Positions 16,863 to 25,527 of a stretch of 64,000 bases of DNA are shown here, in pieces. A model generated the notes under the pieces. It did not search any database. It was given only the letters and a program-made list of their open reading frames with translations, and had not been told where the DNA came from. A program made the translations under genes and the position numbers. The stretch is taken from contig JBLHSG010000024.1 of NCBI GenBank assembly GCA_047626725.1, positions 1 through 64,000 on the forward strand. Reading direction: 5' to 3'. Source of the stretch: Ascidiaceihabitans sp034111945 (GTDB taxonomy: Bacteria; Pseudomonadota; Alphaproteobacteria; Rhodobacterales; Rhodobacteraceae). Each line of letters starts with the position of its first letter. Positions within the stretch are counted from its first letter, which is position 1.

Positions 16863-18545
16863 TCAGGTCTGCCATACAGTGGGCATCACCGGCGTAAGTT
16901 CCAGCAGCGATTTTGTGTAATCCGCCTTTGGCGTTGTATAAAGTGCATGCGTCTCGCCGACCTCTTCGATCTTGCCATTGCGAAGAACGGCGGTCTCGTC
17001 CGCCATTTGTCGTACGACGGCAAGGTTATGGCTGATAAACAAGATCGTCAGGCCAAATTTGACTTGCAGGTCTTTTAGCAGGTTCAAGATTTCCGCCTGA
17101 ATCGACACATCCAACGCCGAGGTTGGTTCATCACAAATCAAAAATCGCGGACGGGCCAGCAGGGCGCGCGCGACGGCAATGCGTTGGCGTTGGCCTCCCG
17201 AAAACTGATGCGGGTATTTCGTGATCGCATCGGGCTGCATCCCGACAAGCGATAGCATCGATGCCGCCAGCGTTTCGCGTTTCTTTGCGTCCTTAACAAA
17301 CCCGTAGAACCACAAGGGTTCCATCAAAATATCCCCAACCCGATGGCGGGAATTCAGGCTGGAATATGGATCTTGAAACACCATTTGAACCAATTGGCGT
17401 GACGGGTGATGACGGCTGCGCGATTTGCCAAAAGGCAGCGCGGTGTCACCCAAAATCATTGACCCACTGCTGGGGGTGACCAATCCGGTAATCGCCTTGG
17501 CCAGTGTTGATTTGCCCGATCCGCTTTCGCCCACCAGCCCCATAATCGATCCGGGTTTGATGTTTAGCGTGACGCCGTCCAACGCAACATAGGGCGGCGG
17601 TTTGCGAAACAGCGACGTGCGTGGCCCTGCAAATCGCACAGTCAAATCCTGCAACGACAGTCCTGTCAGATCGTGCTGTTGCCCCTCAAGCAGCCAGTTT
17701 TCCGCAAGGTCCCCAATGGTAGGCGCGGTGTTATCCGCATCGGGCACCCGAAAGCGGTCAATTTTGCGATCCAGCGGTGGCACTGCGTCCATCAGCGCTC
17801 GGGTATAGCGATGTGTGGGCGCACCCAAAACCTGCGCTGTGACGCCGGTTTCCATCACGCTCCCTTTGCGCATGACGGTGACACGGTCCGCCACTTGCGC
17901 GATCACACCGATGTCGTGGGTGATCAGCATAAATGCAATCTGGCGTTCCTTCGCCAAGCGTTGGATCAAGTCGAGGACCTGCGATTGCACCGCCACATCC
18001 AGCGCCGTTGTGGGTTCATCCGCGATAATAAGTTCAGGATCAGTACTGACCGCCAACGCGATCACCACCCGTTGACGCATGCCGCCAGAAAACTGATGCG
18101 GATAGGCCTTGATCCGCTGGGCGGCGTCCTTGATCCCGATCTCTTCTAACAAATCGACCGCGCGTTTGCGGGCCGCATTTACGCTGGCATCCGAGTGGGC
18201 CTGAATCGTTTCGACCAGCTGATCCTCGATGGTCATCAACGGGTTCAGGCTGGTTTCTGGATCTTGAAAAATCATCGAAATGCGATCGCCGCGCACCTTG
18301 TGGGCCTGCGCAGGCGTTAGGGTGCGCAAGTCTGTATCGCCCAGTGTCATAGTCCCGTTTGACACAAAACCTGGCGATTGCAGCAGGCCAATCACAGCTG
18401 CGCCAACAGTGGATTTGCCCGCGCCACTCTCCCCGACCAGCCCGTGAATTTCACCTGGCGCAATGGTCATATCGACGTCTTCGATGGCGGTAAAATCGCC
18501 AAAACGAGAGGGGAATTTAACAGATAAATCTTTGATCGTCAGCAT
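16863..18545 (-). CDS. ABC transporter double ATP-binding protein (DppD-DppF fusion, peptide/nickel family)
   Basis: 560 residues with two complete nucleotide-binding domains. First: GESGAGKST, FSGGMRQRV signature, DEPTTALD Walker B (residues about 38-185). Second: GESGSGKST, FSGGQRQRI, DEPTSALD (about 330-480). Each is followed by an oligopeptide-transporter C-terminal extension. It energises uptake of peptides or related solutes with the two permeases just upstream. Its ATG is directly adjacent to the stop of the permease gene (TAA then ATG), so the operon is tightly coupled. Confidence 0.96.
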   Translation of the reverse strand: MLTIKDLSVKFPSRFGDFTAIEDVDMTIAPGEIHGLVGESGAGKSTVGAAVIGLLQSPGFVSNGTMTLGDTDLRTLTPAQAHKVRGDRISMIFQDPETSLNPLMTIEDQLVETIQAHSDASVNAARKRAVDLLEEIGIKDAAQRIKAYPHQFSGGMRQRVVIALAVSTDPELIIADEPTTALDVAVQSQVLDLIQRLAKERQIAFMLITHDIGVIAQVADRVTVMRKGSVMETGVTAQVLGAPTHRYTRALMDAVPPLDRKIDRFRVPDADNTAPTIGDLAENWLLEGQQHDLTGLSLQDLTVRFAGPRTSLFRKPPPYVALDGVTLNIKPGSIMGLVGESGSGKSTLAKAITGLVTPSSGSMILGDTALPFGKSRSRHHPSRQLVQMVFQDPYSSLNSRHRVGDILMEPLWFYGFVKDAKKRETLAASMLSLVGMQPDAITKYPHQFSGGQRQRIAVARALLARPRFLICDEPTSALDVSIQAEILNLLKDLQVKFGLTILFISHNLAVVRQMADETAVLRNGKIEEVGETHALYTTPKADYTKSLLELTPVMPTVWQT

Positions 18546-19451
18546 TTAGCGCAACCTCGGGTTAAAGACGTCACGCAGGAAATCGCCAAGGATGTTGATC
18601 GACACCACCAGAACCACAAGGAACATCGTGGGGATCCACAAAATCCACCATTCGCCGGACAGCAGAAACTGCATGCCAATACGGATCAACGTGCCAAGGC
18701 TGGGACTGTCGGCGGGCAAACCAATGCCAAGAAACGACAATGTTGCTTCGAGCAGAATGGCCGAGGCCAAATCAACGGTCATGATGACCAAAAGTGGCCC
18801 AAGGATGTTCGGCAAGATATGCACAAACATCACCCGCAGCGGATGTTGGCCCATCATGACCGCGGCCTGCACGTATTCCTTGTTCATCTGCACAAAAGTG
18901 GACGCACGCGCAGTCCGGGCAAAGTTCACCCAAAGCGACAGCGCGATCGCCAAGGTCAGCACTGCGACCCGCAAATCCTGTTGAATAGCGGCAGGCAAAA
19001 TGCCCCGCGCGATACCGTCGATCAGCAATGCGGTCAGGATCGCAGGCAACGCCAGTTGCACATCTGCGATACGCATAACGATGGCATCAAACCGACCGCC
19101 ATAATACCCAGCCGCAAGGCCAAGCCCGACGCCAAGACCCGCAGCAATGGTTAACGCAGACAACCCGATGACCAGCGATAACCGCGCCCCGTACAAAATC
19201 GACGAAATCATATCGCGGCCCTGATCGTCTGTTCCCAACAGGAATTTGGGGTTCGCGCCGTCTTGCCACACGGGCGGCAGCAGTCCGTCAAACAGGCTAA
19301 ACGACGCCAAATCATAGGGGTTCACCAGCGCGATCCACGGCGCAAACAAAGCCCCTAAAAGGATCACCGCCGCAACAATCGCCGCGACAATCGCCGCTGG
19401 GGAATGCACGAACAACCACAGCCCTTCGTATCTTTTGACAAAGGCGATCAT
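18546..19451 (-). CDS. ABC transporter permease, DppC-type
   Basis: 301 residues with the OppC N-terminal cytoplasmic region and helix, about six membrane helices and the binding-protein-dependent transport signature with the EAA loop (EYVQAAVMMGQHPLRVMFVH). GTDDQGRDMISSILYGAR is the hallmark of the DppC family. It overlaps the DppB-type gene by 4 bp (ATGA) and is followed without gap by the ATPase gene. Confidence 0.95.
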   Translation of the reverse strand: MIAFVKRYEGLWLFVHSPAAIVAAIVAAVILLGALFAPWIALVNPYDLASFSLFDGLLPPVWQDGANPKFLLGTDDQGRDMISSILYGARLSLVIGLSALTIAAGLGVGLGLAAGYYGGRFDAIVMRIADVQLALPAILTALLIDGIARGILPAAIQQDLRVAVLTLAIALSLWVNFARTARASTFVQMNKEYVQAAVMMGQHPLRVMFVHILPNILGPLLVIMTVDLASAILLEATLSFLGIGLPADSPSLGTLIRIGMQFLLSGEWWILWIPTMFLVVLVVSINILGDFLRDVFNPRLR

Positions 19452-20422
19452 GACACGTCCCTTATGCGCAGACGCGGGTCAATCGCGACGTAAAGCAGAT
19501 CAACAACAAGGTTCACCAGCACAAAGAAAAACGCGATCACCACAAGGTAAACACCCATCACAGGGATATCGACAAAGCGGATCGATTCAAGAAACAACAG
19601 CCCCATGCCGGGCCATTGGAACACGCTTTCGGTCACGATGGAAAAGGCGATGACACCGCCAAATTGCAGGCCAATGATTGTGATAACCGGCACCATCGTA
19701 TTGGCGAGGGCGTGTTTGTAATGCAGGCTGCGCATCGGCACGCCGCGCGCCATGGCAAAGCGGATGTAATCAGACCGCATGACCTCCATCATCTCTGCGC
19801 GAACAAGGCGCATTGTCAGGGTCAATTGGTAAACGCCCAATGTGATCGCCGGCAACAACAGCGCCCGCCACCCATCAATCGTGAACAAGGAACTTTCCCA
19901 AACGCCAATCTGAACCGTACCACCCCGCCCGAAGGTCGGCAGCCAGCCCAATTGCACGCCAAAGATAAAAATCAACATGATCCCAATCACAAAGGTCGGG
20001 ATCGACACCCCCACAAGGGTGGTCATCAAAATGGCTTGCGTCAGCACGCCGCGCGGCTTTAGCGCCGTGTAAACCCCGGCAGGCACACCCACCAACAGCG
20101 ATATGATCAACGCCACAACGCCCAATTCCAACGTCGCGGGAATACGGTTGGCAATCATGTCTGCAACCGGCTGACGGGTGCGATAGGAAAACCCGAAATC
20201 ACCCTGCAACATATCGCCGGTAAAGCGCGCGAATTGATAAACGAACGCATCGTTTAAACCCAATTCTTCACGCAGCCGTTCTTGATCCGCGACAGAGGTT
20301 TCCACCCCCGTCATCTGGGTGATCGGATCCCCCACAAACCTGAACAAGGAAAAGGCCAAAAAGGCGACGGCCAGCATCACAAATACGGATTGAACCAACC
20401 GTTTCAGGATAAAATATACCAT
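19448..20422 (-). CDS. ABC transporter permease, DppB-type
   Basis: 324 residues: N-terminal helix (MVYFILKRLVQSVFVMLAVA), then GDFGFSYRTRQPVADMIANR, which is characteristic of DppB/GsiC permeases, five further helices and the EAA loop (DYIRFAMARGVPMRSLHYKHA). Forms the transmembrane channel with the DppC-type partner. Start 23 bp after the binding-protein stop; ends in a 4-bp overlap with the next permease. Confidence 0.95.
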   Translation of the reverse strand: MVYFILKRLVQSVFVMLAVAFLAFSLFRFVGDPITQMTGVETSVADQERLREELGLNDAFVYQFARFTGDMLQGDFGFSYRTRQPVADMIANRIPATLELGVVALIISLLVGVPAGVYTALKPRGVLTQAILMTTLVGVSIPTFVIGIMLIFIFGVQLGWLPTFGRGGTVQIGVWESSLFTIDGWRALLLPAITLGVYQLTLTMRLVRAEMMEVMRSDYIRFAMARGVPMRSLHYKHALANTMVPVITIIGLQFGGVIAFSIVTESVFQWPGMGLLFLESIRFVDIPVMGVYLVVIAFFFVLVNLVVDLLYVAIDPRLRIRDVS

Positions 20423-20445
20423 CGCCTATTTGCTCTATTTTCGGA

Positions 20446-22017
20446 TCAATTCACCGTAACCCAACGCAACATAAAGAAGTTATCGGCACGTTGTGTCAGA
20501 CCGACATTGTCCTTGGCGGCCCAGATCAATGGCTGAGTGTACAGCGGGATATAGGCGACCTCGTCTTGTGTGATTGCGACGACTTCATCGACCATTGCCT
20601 GACGCGCGGCGGGTTCGATTTCTTGCTGAATAAGCGGTAGCAATTCGTCCACACGCGCATTGGAATAGTTGCCGAAATTCCACGAGCCCAATTTGCGTTC
20701 GTCGTCTTGGCTGTGCAGCAAAAAGCGGATCGGGTGTTCCATGTCGAACGTGCCCGGTGACCAGCCCAACAGGTACATGTCGAAATCGTCTTCGCGCAGT
20801 TGTGGCCAGTAATCGCGCACAGGACCAGTGCTGAGTTCCGCATTCAAACCAACGGCTGCAAACATGGACGCCGCCGCACGACACAGGGCTTCGTCGTTGA
20901 TGTAGCGGTCATTGGTGCATTTCAAACCGAATGAAAATCCATCGGGATACCCTGCCTCGGCCAGCAATTCTTTGGCGCGGTCAGGATCATACGCAGAGCG
21001 ATCGCTGTTTGCTTCGGAGAACCCTGAAATACCCATGGGCACCAGCTGGCTTGCCGGTTCGATTTTGCCACGAAACAACACACGATCGATGGACGCGATA
21101 TCAAGCGCATGGGCGGCTGCCAAACGCACGCGTGGGTCGGTGAACGGGTTCGCGTCTGTCACGTCAGATGAATACAGCAATGTTTCATGTTCATGGCCAA
21201 AGCCGAACATAATCACGCGGGTTTCTTCGCCCTCCAGTACCTTAAACCCATCGCGGCCTTCGACTTGCGCGACGTCTTGCAATGGGATTGGTTGGATGAA
21301 ATCGATCTCGCCAGACAAAAGCGCTGCGAGGCCAGTGGCGGAATTGCCGATGGGGGTAAACACGGCCTCGGTGACGTTGTGGCCAACGTCGTCCCACCAG
21401 TTTTCATTCGGTGTGAGGGTCGTGCGCACGCCTGGATCGCGGCTGGCCAAAGTGAAGGGGCCGGTGCCGTTGACGTTCATCGTGGCAAAGTTTTCCGCGT
21501 CGCGCGCAGGCAATGCTGCGTCGTTGGCCATCGCCCAGTCTTTGTCGAGGATCATGAAGTTCGCGATTGAATCGGGAAACAGTGGGTTTGGCGCAGAATT
21601 GACGAAATCGATCGTGAAATCATCCACGACCCGCACGTCAGTGACAGGTGCAAACCATGACCGCACATCGGCGGCTTCGTCAGACGCGCGCTGGTAGGAA
21701 AACAGCACGTCTTCGGCCGTAAAGGCGGCGCCGTCCTGAAACGTCACATCTTTGCGCAGATTGAAACGCCAACCGTTTTCGCCCGTCAATGGTTCCCACG
21801 ATGTGGCCAAGGATGGTTCGATCGACATGCCTTTTCCGCGCCGGACAAGTCCCTCGTAGACATTGTTCAAGAATGACAGCACAGGGGCTGAATTTACGGC
21901 ATGTGGGTCCATCGTTTGTGGGTCCGTATTCGAAGCCCAGCGAAATGTCTCTGCGGATGCGCCCATGGCTGACATGGTCAACGCGCCTCCGAGTACGGCC
22001 AATTTCAATGTTCTCAT
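20446..22017 (-). CDS. ABC transporter periplasmic substrate-binding protein, DppA/OppA family
   Basis: 523 residues, SBP family 5. Signal peptide MRTLKLAVLGGALTMSAMGASAETF, then the family signature FRWASNTDPQTMDPHA and the lobe motif FLNNVYEGLVRRGKG. It captures the solute for the two permeases downstream. Family 5 members bind peptides, glutathione, nickel chelates or opines; the GST at the end of the operon makes a glutathione-like or electrophilic ligand thinkable but unproven. First gene of the operon; the promoter should lie in 22018-22176. Confidence 0.95.
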   Translation of the reverse strand: MRTLKLAVLGGALTMSAMGASAETFRWASNTDPQTMDPHAVNSAPVLSFLNNVYEGLVRRGKGMSIEPSLATSWEPLTGENGWRFNLRKDVTFQDGAAFTAEDVLFSYQRASDEAADVRSWFAPVTDVRVVDDFTIDFVNSAPNPLFPDSIANFMILDKDWAMANDAALPARDAENFATMNVNGTGPFTLASRDPGVRTTLTPNENWWDDVGHNVTEAVFTPIGNSATGLAALLSGEIDFIQPIPLQDVAQVEGRDGFKVLEGEETRVIMFGFGHEHETLLYSSDVTDANPFTDPRVRLAAAHALDIASIDRVLFRGKIEPASQLVPMGISGFSEANSDRSAYDPDRAKELLAEAGYPDGFSFGLKCTNDRYINDEALCRAAASMFAAVGLNAELSTGPVRDYWPQLREDDFDMYLLGWSPGTFDMEHPIRFLLHSQDDERKLGSWNFGNYSNARVDELLPLIQQEIEPAARQAMVDEVVAITQDEVAYIPLYTQPLIWAAKDNVGLTQRADNFFMLRWVTVN

Positions 22018-22176
22018 TTTTCTCTCCGATTATTTCGCGCAGCAAATTTATAGTGGCAGTCAATCATGCCAGTTCAATTCGGGCAATAGGCGACCGAAGT
22101 CGGGGCCGCACGTTGCTGTGTATTCAAAGGTGCGCTGCTTGGATATTAGGCGCGGCTATCGTTCTCGTTTAATCCA

Positions 22177-23022
22177 TCACGCCGATCTGAAGGCCGTCGC
22201 GAGCCACTGCATGACCAGTTTCGTCTCACGGATTTTTGCCACGTCAGGATGCGTCATCATCCAAAGATTGCGTCTGGCAATGGCCGGCACATAGGGAACT
22301 TCGATTAGGTCAGGATACCGCTTGGCGATAAAGGTGGGAAGCAGCGCAATACCGATCGCAGATCGGGTCGCCTGCACAAGCGCCGACGTGCTGGAACTGC
22401 GTAAAATCATACGCTCGGAAAACCCCTGTTCGCGCATCCAGACAATTTCAGGAATGGCCCCGTAGGTGTCATCGTAGCCAATAAAGCGTGCGCGGCTCAG
22501 CGGTGTTTCGTAGTTTTCCGATCTAAAAAGCGCCAGCCTGAATTCCGCAACCTTTCGCACTTTCAGGCTGTTTCCCGTGGGTTTCGCAAATCGCAACGCG
22601 ATCTCTGCCTCATGCGATAACAAACTGACGACATCGTTGGACACATTCAGTTCCAGCATCAGTTCGGGATGCGCCTGAACCAATTCGTGAACACGCGGCG
22701 CGACCAGATCAGCGATTATAGGTTCGGTGCTGGTGATGCGGATCGGGCTCGACCAACCTGTCAGTTTAAGGCGTTGAGCAGCATCAATCAGGTCATTCAT
22801 ACCAGTGGTCGCAGTGTCGGTTTTCGCGCACAAAGAAGTGCCCGCCGGCGTGAGCAAAACGCCCTTTGTGCCGCGCAAAAACAGTTTCACCTCAAGATCG
22901 GTTTCTAATGCAGTGATACGTCGCGCGATCGAAACCGCCGACAGCCTTGAGCTTTTGGCCGCATCCGTAAAAGAACCCACACGGGCGACAAGTGCAAACA
23001 ATTGAACATCATCCCACGTCAT
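22177..23022 (-). CDS. LysR-family transcriptional regulator
   Basis: 281 residues. N-terminal wHTH (FALVARVGSFTDAAKSSRLSAVSIARRITALE) and a LysR substrate domain. ATG 23022 has GGAG 5 bp upstream; an in-frame extension to 23124 has no family sequence. Recognition helix reads SAVSIARRI, less canonical than the usual SQPAVS. It lies between the ABC operon (same strand, downstream) and the divergent thioesterase. It could control either one. GGTATACGTATCC (23062-23074) between it and the thioesterase is a possible site. Confidence 0.88.
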   Translation of the reverse strand: MTWDDVQLFALVARVGSFTDAAKSSRLSAVSIARRITALETDLEVKLFLRGTKGVLLTPAGTSLCAKTDTATTGMNDLIDAAQRLKLTGWSSPIRITSTEPIIADLVAPRVHELVQAHPELMLELNVSNDVVSLLSHEAEIALRFAKPTGNSLKVRKVAEFRLALFRSENYETPLSRARFIGYDDTYGAIPEIVWMREQGFSERMILRSSSTSALVQATRSAIGIALLPTFIAKRYPDLIEVPYVPAIARRNLWMMTHPDVAKIRETKLVMQWLATAFRSA

Positions 23023-23122
23023 TTGCGCTCCATTTATGAAGGATTGATCGTCATCAATGACGGTATACGTATCCTGCAATAATGCTAGCCTTTGGAAATA
23101 CAGTTCCTCAAAGGAGATCATC

Positions 23123-23266
23123 ATGATCGTTAACGCGTTGTATTCAAAAGGCAGATGTTGTCGCCATCAAACCCTTTCGACACCTCTGGCTGGCTTGATC
23201 TATGTTGGTTTCCCTCCGGGACTTGGCATTTTAGGACGAGGACAGGATTACCCGCATGGACATTGA
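23123..23266 (+). CDS. Small ORF upstream of thioesterase, possible leader peptide
   Basis: 47 codons (MIVNALYSKGRCCRHQ start) from an ATG preceded by a perfect AAAGGAG 5-6 bp away. It runs into the thioesterase gene in another frame, overlapping its start by 11 bp, which allows translational coupling. No family recognised. It may be a leader, a gene fragment or a chance frame with a good ribosome binding site. Confidence 0.35.
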   Translation: MIVNALYSKGRCCRHQTLSTPLAGLIYVGFPPGLGILGRGQDYPHGH

Positions 23267-23723
23267 ACTGCTGGAACGCATCATTGACTTCGATTTTCAG
23301 AAAATTGATCGCGATTTCCGTCATGATCTGACTGCCGGTGTTTGCGCGATGCCAGTGGCGCAGCATTTGGGCGTGGACGTCATCGGGTTTGGCAATGGCG
23401 TCAGCATGCTTTCTATGCCGTGGACGCGTGTCGCAACATTTGACGGCAAACACATCATGGGGGGCATTGTCGGAACTTTTGCTGACATGGCGGCCGTGAC
23501 TGCTGCAATCAGCGGCAATGAAATTGGAACCTTTGCTTCGACAACCGGGTTCACTGTCAACATGTTGGCCCCGGCTAAGGGTACGCATTTCATTGCGATT
23601 GGACGCAGCATCGGATCGTCAAAGGCAATCGCGAGCTGCGGTGCGGATGTGTTTGCAATCAATGAGGAAAAAGCCACGATGATCGCGACCTGCCTAGCGA
23701 CCGCAAAATTGCACATGCCCTAA
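23256..23723 (+). CDS. PaaI-family hotdog-fold acyl-CoA thioesterase
   Basis: 155 residues with one hotdog domain. The active-site helix carries IMGGIVGTFADMAAVTAAIS, where the Gly-Gly and the Asp correspond to the HGG...AD pattern of PaaI/4HBT2 proteins. AGGA lies 8 bp before the ATG. The family hydrolyses aromatic or medium-chain acyl-CoA thioesters. Cytoplasmic. Neighbours are LysR regulators on both sides, convergent with the second one. Substrate unknown. Confidence 0.87.
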   Translation: MDIELLERIIDFDFQKIDRDFRHDLTAGVCAMPVAQHLGVDVIGFGNGVSMLSMPWTRVATFDGKHIMGGIVGTFADMAAVTAAISGNEIGTFASTTGFTVNMLAPAKGTHFIAIGRSIGSSKAIASCGADVFAINEEKATMIATCLATAKLHMP

Positions 23724-23756
23724 AGGCTATAAGCAATTGGAATTGTCAGCATTTCG

Positions 23757-24638
23757 TTAGAATGGGGCTTTCAGCGCGCGTATGATCATTTGAATATTTG
23801 TGTTGGCTTCGAGCCTGTTTGAGTAGGCGATTTGGTAGTCATGCTTCATCGGGATGGGCGGCATTTGCACTTGAATAAGGCATCCAGAATCTACTCTTTC
23901 TCGTACCATTCGTTGTGGAACCAGGGCGACACCAAAACCCTGTTCAGCAAAGTTTAAGGCGATGCTGCTGGCTTGGACACGCAGTCCTGTATTGTGATCG
24001 ACAAGGCGGCGGTCAGCGAATGCTTGGCTCCAATTTGGGGAGGATGCAAAATCGCGCCCCCAATCGGTGTGAATAAGGAATTGGTCTTTGATGTGGTCAA
24101 GGTCGGCGCCGTGTTCAGTGATGAAATTCTGCGAGGCAACAGCGACAAGCTGGTCAGAAAACAGCGGAATGATTTTGTGATCTCGGTAAAGATCATGGCC
24201 ATAAAAAATACGAAGATCGACGTTGTCGCGCGCAAAATCCACCGGATCATTGTCTACTCTTATCTCGAACGGCGTCGAAACACCTGCGGGTTCAAGGGTC
24301 GATAATGTGCGTGCCAGCCATGTTTCAGCAATCGATTGCGGCGCACTTAGAACAAGGCGCTTCGTCTTGTTCACTCGGCGCATTTTGTCCGACAAATCAC
24401 CCAATTGCACCATAGACTGCCCCAATTGAGGATACGCACTTTGGCCCGCGTCAGTCAGTGCGATACGATTGCCTTGGCGGATAAACAGCGTCGTTTCCCA
24501 GAATTCCTCAAGCAATTTAACCTGTTGGCTGATGGCCGCAGAACTGACGCCCATTTCTCTGGCGGCGTTGGCAAAGGAACCTGTTCGCGCGGCAGCCTCG
24601 AATGCGCGCAGGGCGTTCAATGGAAGGTGTGGGGTCAT
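23757..24638 (-). CDS. LysR-family regulator, GcvA type
   Basis: 293 residues starting MTPHLPLNALRAFEAAARTG, typical of GcvA/AmpR-like LysR proteins, with the wHTH motif FANAAREMGVSSAAISQQVK and a LysR effector domain. It is divergent from the 2OG oxygenase/DddP-like operon with a 103-bp gap holding a perfect T-N11-A inverted repeat. It is therefore the likely regulator of that operon and of itself. Confidence 0.92.
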   Translation of the reverse strand: MTPHLPLNALRAFEAAARTGSFANAAREMGVSSAAISQQVKLLEEFWETTLFIRQGNRIALTDAGQSAYPQLGQSMVQLGDLSDKMRRVNKTKRLVLSAPQSIAETWLARTLSTLEPAGVSTPFEIRVDNDPVDFARDNVDLRIFYGHDLYRDHKIIPLFSDQLVAVASQNFITEHGADLDHIKDQFLIHTDWGRDFASSPNWSQAFADRRLVDHNTGLRVQASSIALNFAEQGFGVALVPQRMVRERVDSGCLIQVQMPPIPMKHDYQIAYSNRLEANTNIQMIIRALKAPF

Positions 24639-24651
24639 TGGATATTCACCG

Positions 24652-24664
24652 TTAGAAATTCTAA
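24652..24664. promoter_or_regulatory. Candidate LysR binding site (T-N11-A dyad)
   Basis: TTAGAAATTCTAA is a perfect 6-bp inverted repeat around one central base and fits the T-N11-A LysR consensus. It starts 14 bp before the GcvA-type gene ATG and lies about 80 bp before the oxygenase gene. A related half-site (CTAGAATA) follows at about 24675. Confidence 0.5.
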
Positions 24665-24741
24665 TGCATCATTACTAGAATACCTATTTGCAAGAATACA
24701 GGCGTCAACTACCGTCGGCATCACATTAGACCGAGGACACC

Positions 24742-25527
24742 ATGCAAAACCTGATCGACCTTACCCGTTATCCATTGGACCAACCCGGCACGCCAGCGTG
24801 GCAAAGCTTGGTTGATGATTGCAAAGCCAAGCTGGAGGCTGACGGTCTTTTCAATCTTCCCGGCTTTCTAAAAACAGCCGCGATCGCCGACGAAATTGAG
24901 GTGCTAAAGCCAATATTGGCTAAGGATGCATTTGTGCACGAACGTCGCCACAACATCTATTTCAAGAAAACGATCGCAGGCTTGCCCGATACCCATCCCG
25001 CGTTGCAGGAATTTGAAACATCCAACAGAACGATTTGCGCCGATCAGATGGGCAACGCCGCTGTTATCCGGCTTTATGAATGGCCACCTTTCGCGAAATT
25101 TTTAGCCTCCGTGATGGACAAGCCGGACCTTTATGCGATGGCTGATCCGCTCGCCCGCGTGAACGTGATGGGCTATTGCGAAGGGCAAGCGCTGAACTGG
25201 CATTTTGATCGTTCTGAATTCACGACAACCTTGCTGCTTCAAGCGTCTGATAGGGGTGGTGATTTTGCGTATGAAAAGGACCTGCGCTGCGATGATGACC
25301 CAAATTATGATGGCGTTGCGGCGCTGCTAGAGGGTCGAAAGACGCCAACGGTGATGCACTTAACACCCGGTACTTTGAACATTTTCAAAGGGAAAAATAC
25401 GGCGCATCGTGTGACGCCTGTAAAAGGTAATAAAGACCGCATCATCGCTGTGTTTTCCTATTTCGACAGGCCCGGTGTCGTGTTCAGTGACGAAGAACGT
25501 AACGGTTTTTATGGGCGCAGCGCGTGA
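24742..25527 (+). CDS. Fe(II)/2-oxoglutarate-dependent oxygenase, BesD/HalD-like fold
   Basis: 261 residues. The iron triad is visible as H154-x-D156 (NWHFDRSEFTTTLLLQ) and H222 (NTAHRVTPVKG), with R233 as the likely 2-oxoglutarate ligand. The overall pattern, HFD...GGDFAYE...PGTLNIFKG...HRVTPV...VFSYFDRPG, resembles the BesD amino-acid halogenase group. In true halogenases the Asp is Gly or Ala; here it is Asp, so a hydroxylase is expected. Substrate is probably a small free amino acid or betaine (inference). The stop overlaps the start of the DddP-like gene by 4 bp. ATG follows GAGGACACC. Confidence 0.82.
   Translation: MQNLIDLTRYPLDQPGTPAWQSLVDDCKAKLEADGLFNLPGFLKTAAIADEIEVLKPILAKDAFVHERRHNIYFKKTIAGLPDTHPALQEFETSNRTICADQMGNAAVIRLYEWPPFAKFLASVMDKPDLYAMADPLARVNVMGYCEGQALNWHFDRSEFTTTLLLQASDRGGDFAYEKDLRCDDDPNYDGVAALLEGRKTPTVMHLTPGTLNIFKGKNTAHRVTPVKGNKDRIIAVFSYFDRPGVVFSDEERNGFYGRSA

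Noticed and set aside
20912..21697. 261-codon open frame opposite the substrate-binding protein gene
   Set aside because: Antisense to a complete SBP gene, Ser/Ala-rich, no ribosome binding site.
24742..25527. Amino-acid halogenase assignment for the BesD-like protein
   Set aside because: The iron triad carries Asp156 where halogenases have Gly or Ala, so chloride could not bind to iron as needed.
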